From NCBI RefSeq assembly GCF_000211815.1, contig NZ_GL890940.1, positions 100,122 to 164,121 of the forward strand: a stretch of DNA of 64,000 nt. The letters run 5' to 3'. The position numbers and the translations under genes are program-made. Each line of letters starts with the position of its first letter. Positions within the stretch are counted from its first letter, which is position 1. This DNA comes from Moorena producens 3L (lineage in GTDB: Bacteria; Cyanobacteriota; Cyanobacteriia; Cyanobacteriales; Coleofasciculaceae). The notes beneath the pieces are model-generated. The model was not told the origin of the DNA. It did no database searches and saw only the letters and a list, made by a program, of their open reading frames with translations. This document shows positions 63,453-64,000 of this stretch, in pieces.

Positions 63453-64000
63453 TTAATTATTTTTTGATTGGCGTTTCAAAAGGGTATAGCCACTAATGAC
63501 TCCTAAAATAATTAAAGTTGTATTAGAAGAAGATTCAGGAACACTTTGTGTGGCTAAAATTCCCTCAATTCTTGCTACTCTCCCATCAACAATATCAGTA
63601 AATAGAAGATCGTCTCCATCAATAGCCAATCCTGATGGGTTACCAATATCACTTAATAATGTTTCTACTTGCCCTGTTTTGGATACTCTTAAAATTCTTC
63701 CCTTTCCTGGAGTATCGAACCCATTAGCAAAGTCAGTAATTAAGAAAGATTGACCATCAAATTCAATATCTAAAGGTTGTCCCAATTCCGTTGCAATTTC
63801 TGTAACATCACCATTGGCAGTCACAAATAACAAACGTCCAAACGTAAAATCTGTGACCCAGAAATTTTCACCATCTACGAAAACTTCTGCTGCACCACCA
63901 AGATTTGATGAGGCAATTACTGACAAGTTTTTCATTTGGTTAGAATATCGAAGTAAACGACCATCGCCAATAAAAGGATCGTTATTTACACGATTAAAAT
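63453..64000 (-). CDS. PEP-CTERM protein with NHL/beta-propeller-like repeats (partial)
   Basis: The 3' part of a gene running off the right edge. The frame stays open from 63935 to the edge (upstream residues include NNDPFIGDGRLLRYS), so the internal Met at 63935 is not the start. Repeated motifs such as EVFVDGENFWVTDFTFGRLL, DIEFDGQSFLITDFANG and GLAIDGDDLLFTDIVDGRV look like NHL/SMP-30-type propeller blades. The C-terminus carries a PEP-CTERM-like signal (VPESSSNTTLIILGVISGY then LLKR). The N-terminus and signal peptide lie outside the window. Confidence 0.8.
   Translation of the reverse strand, partial: FNRVNNDPFIGDGRLLRYSNQMKNLSVIASSNLGGAAEVFVDGENFWVTDFTFGRLLFVTANGDVTEIATELGQPLDIEFDGQSFLITDFANGFDTPGKGRILRVSKTGQVETLLSDIGNPSGLAIDGDDLLFTDIVDGRVARIEGILATQSVPESSSNTTLIILGVISGYTLLKRQSKNN

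Overview
The window looks like the chromosome of a filamentous, multicellular cyanobacterium. The reasons are the frequent HIP1 octamer GCGATCGC, the very dense 7-nt tandem repeats, three PEP-CTERM proteins, several Uma2 nucleases, and cyanobacterium-type genes such as the DUF3172 protein. Repeat style and gene content resemble Moorena/Coleofasciculus-like genomes, but that genus-level guess is inference. No rRNA, tRNA or CRISPR array was recognised.

Layout. 0.3-3.9 kb: a pst phosphate-uptake operon (pstS-pstC-pstA-pstB). 4.2-6.2 kb: a methyltransferase followed by an IscB RNA-guided nuclease with a structured, omega-RNA-like leader. 6.7-9.8 kb: an SDR-family protein without the usual catalytic Tyr/Lys, two paralogous small proteins and a flavin reductase. 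10.2-12.5 kb: a secreted multicopper oxidase with a strong terminator. 13.5-14.8 kb: a TnpB element. 14.9-28.8 kb: an AT-rich glycan or metabolite-tailoring island (two sulfotransferases, a fucosyltransferase-like enzyme, a methyltransferase-like protein, an ABC exporter, a GT4 glycosyltransferase, a luciferase-like monooxygenase, an SGNH-like protein with an MBOAT acyltransferase, and an MFS carrier). 29.5-33.3 kb: a Nudix hydrolase, a DgcA/DgcN-like pair and a DUF3172 protein. 35.4-40.2 kb: a 1598-residue surface protein with DUF11-like and SdrD_B-like repeats. 40.2-43.6 kb: Uma2 genes (one broken), a toxin-antitoxin pair with a damaged toxin, and a ferredoxin. 44.0-46.1 kb: citramalate synthase carrying a 140-residue repeat insertion. 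46.1-52.5 kb: a lipoprotein, a broken efflux adaptor, a small protein, a frameshifted multidomain protein and a pentapeptide-repeat membrane protein. 52.6-64 kb: a GT2 glycosyltransferase, PEP-CTERM proteins, a PfkB kinase, a lytic transglycosylase, Uma2, a TauE/SafE exporter, a HEAT-repeat DNA-repair-like protein and an edge-truncated PEP-CTERM protein.

The most striking content is a layered ecology of very small mobile DNA. (1) A 24-nt module (5-nt arm, 3-nt loop, complementary 5-nt arm, then CGCTNCGCGAA) sits at GAT^CG, often splitting a HIP1 octamer. It lies in frame inside both RNA-guided nucleases, IscB and TnpB. (2) Tandem arrays of many unrelated sequences nearly all have a 7-nt period. 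Several lie inside elements bounded by inverted GTAAGCATTCAGC-like ends. (3) Hairpin modules are inserted inside those arrays. (4) Several MITE families occur, some nested or disrupting genes. (5) Intergenic-type repeats have invaded the cimA reading frame without breaking it. The 24-nt module agrees with the 'small dispersed repeats' I recall being described in Nostoc punctiforme, one family of which is confined to HIP1. The coding insertions seen here are what seems new.

Gene decay is common: an Uma2 gene is split by an ORF-less IS200/IS605-type element, a RelE-like toxin has lost its start and carries a stop, an RND adaptor is cut by a MITE, and fragments of a SagB/ThcOx-like oxidase, a glycosyltransferase, an IS630 transposase and a small paralogous gene survive.
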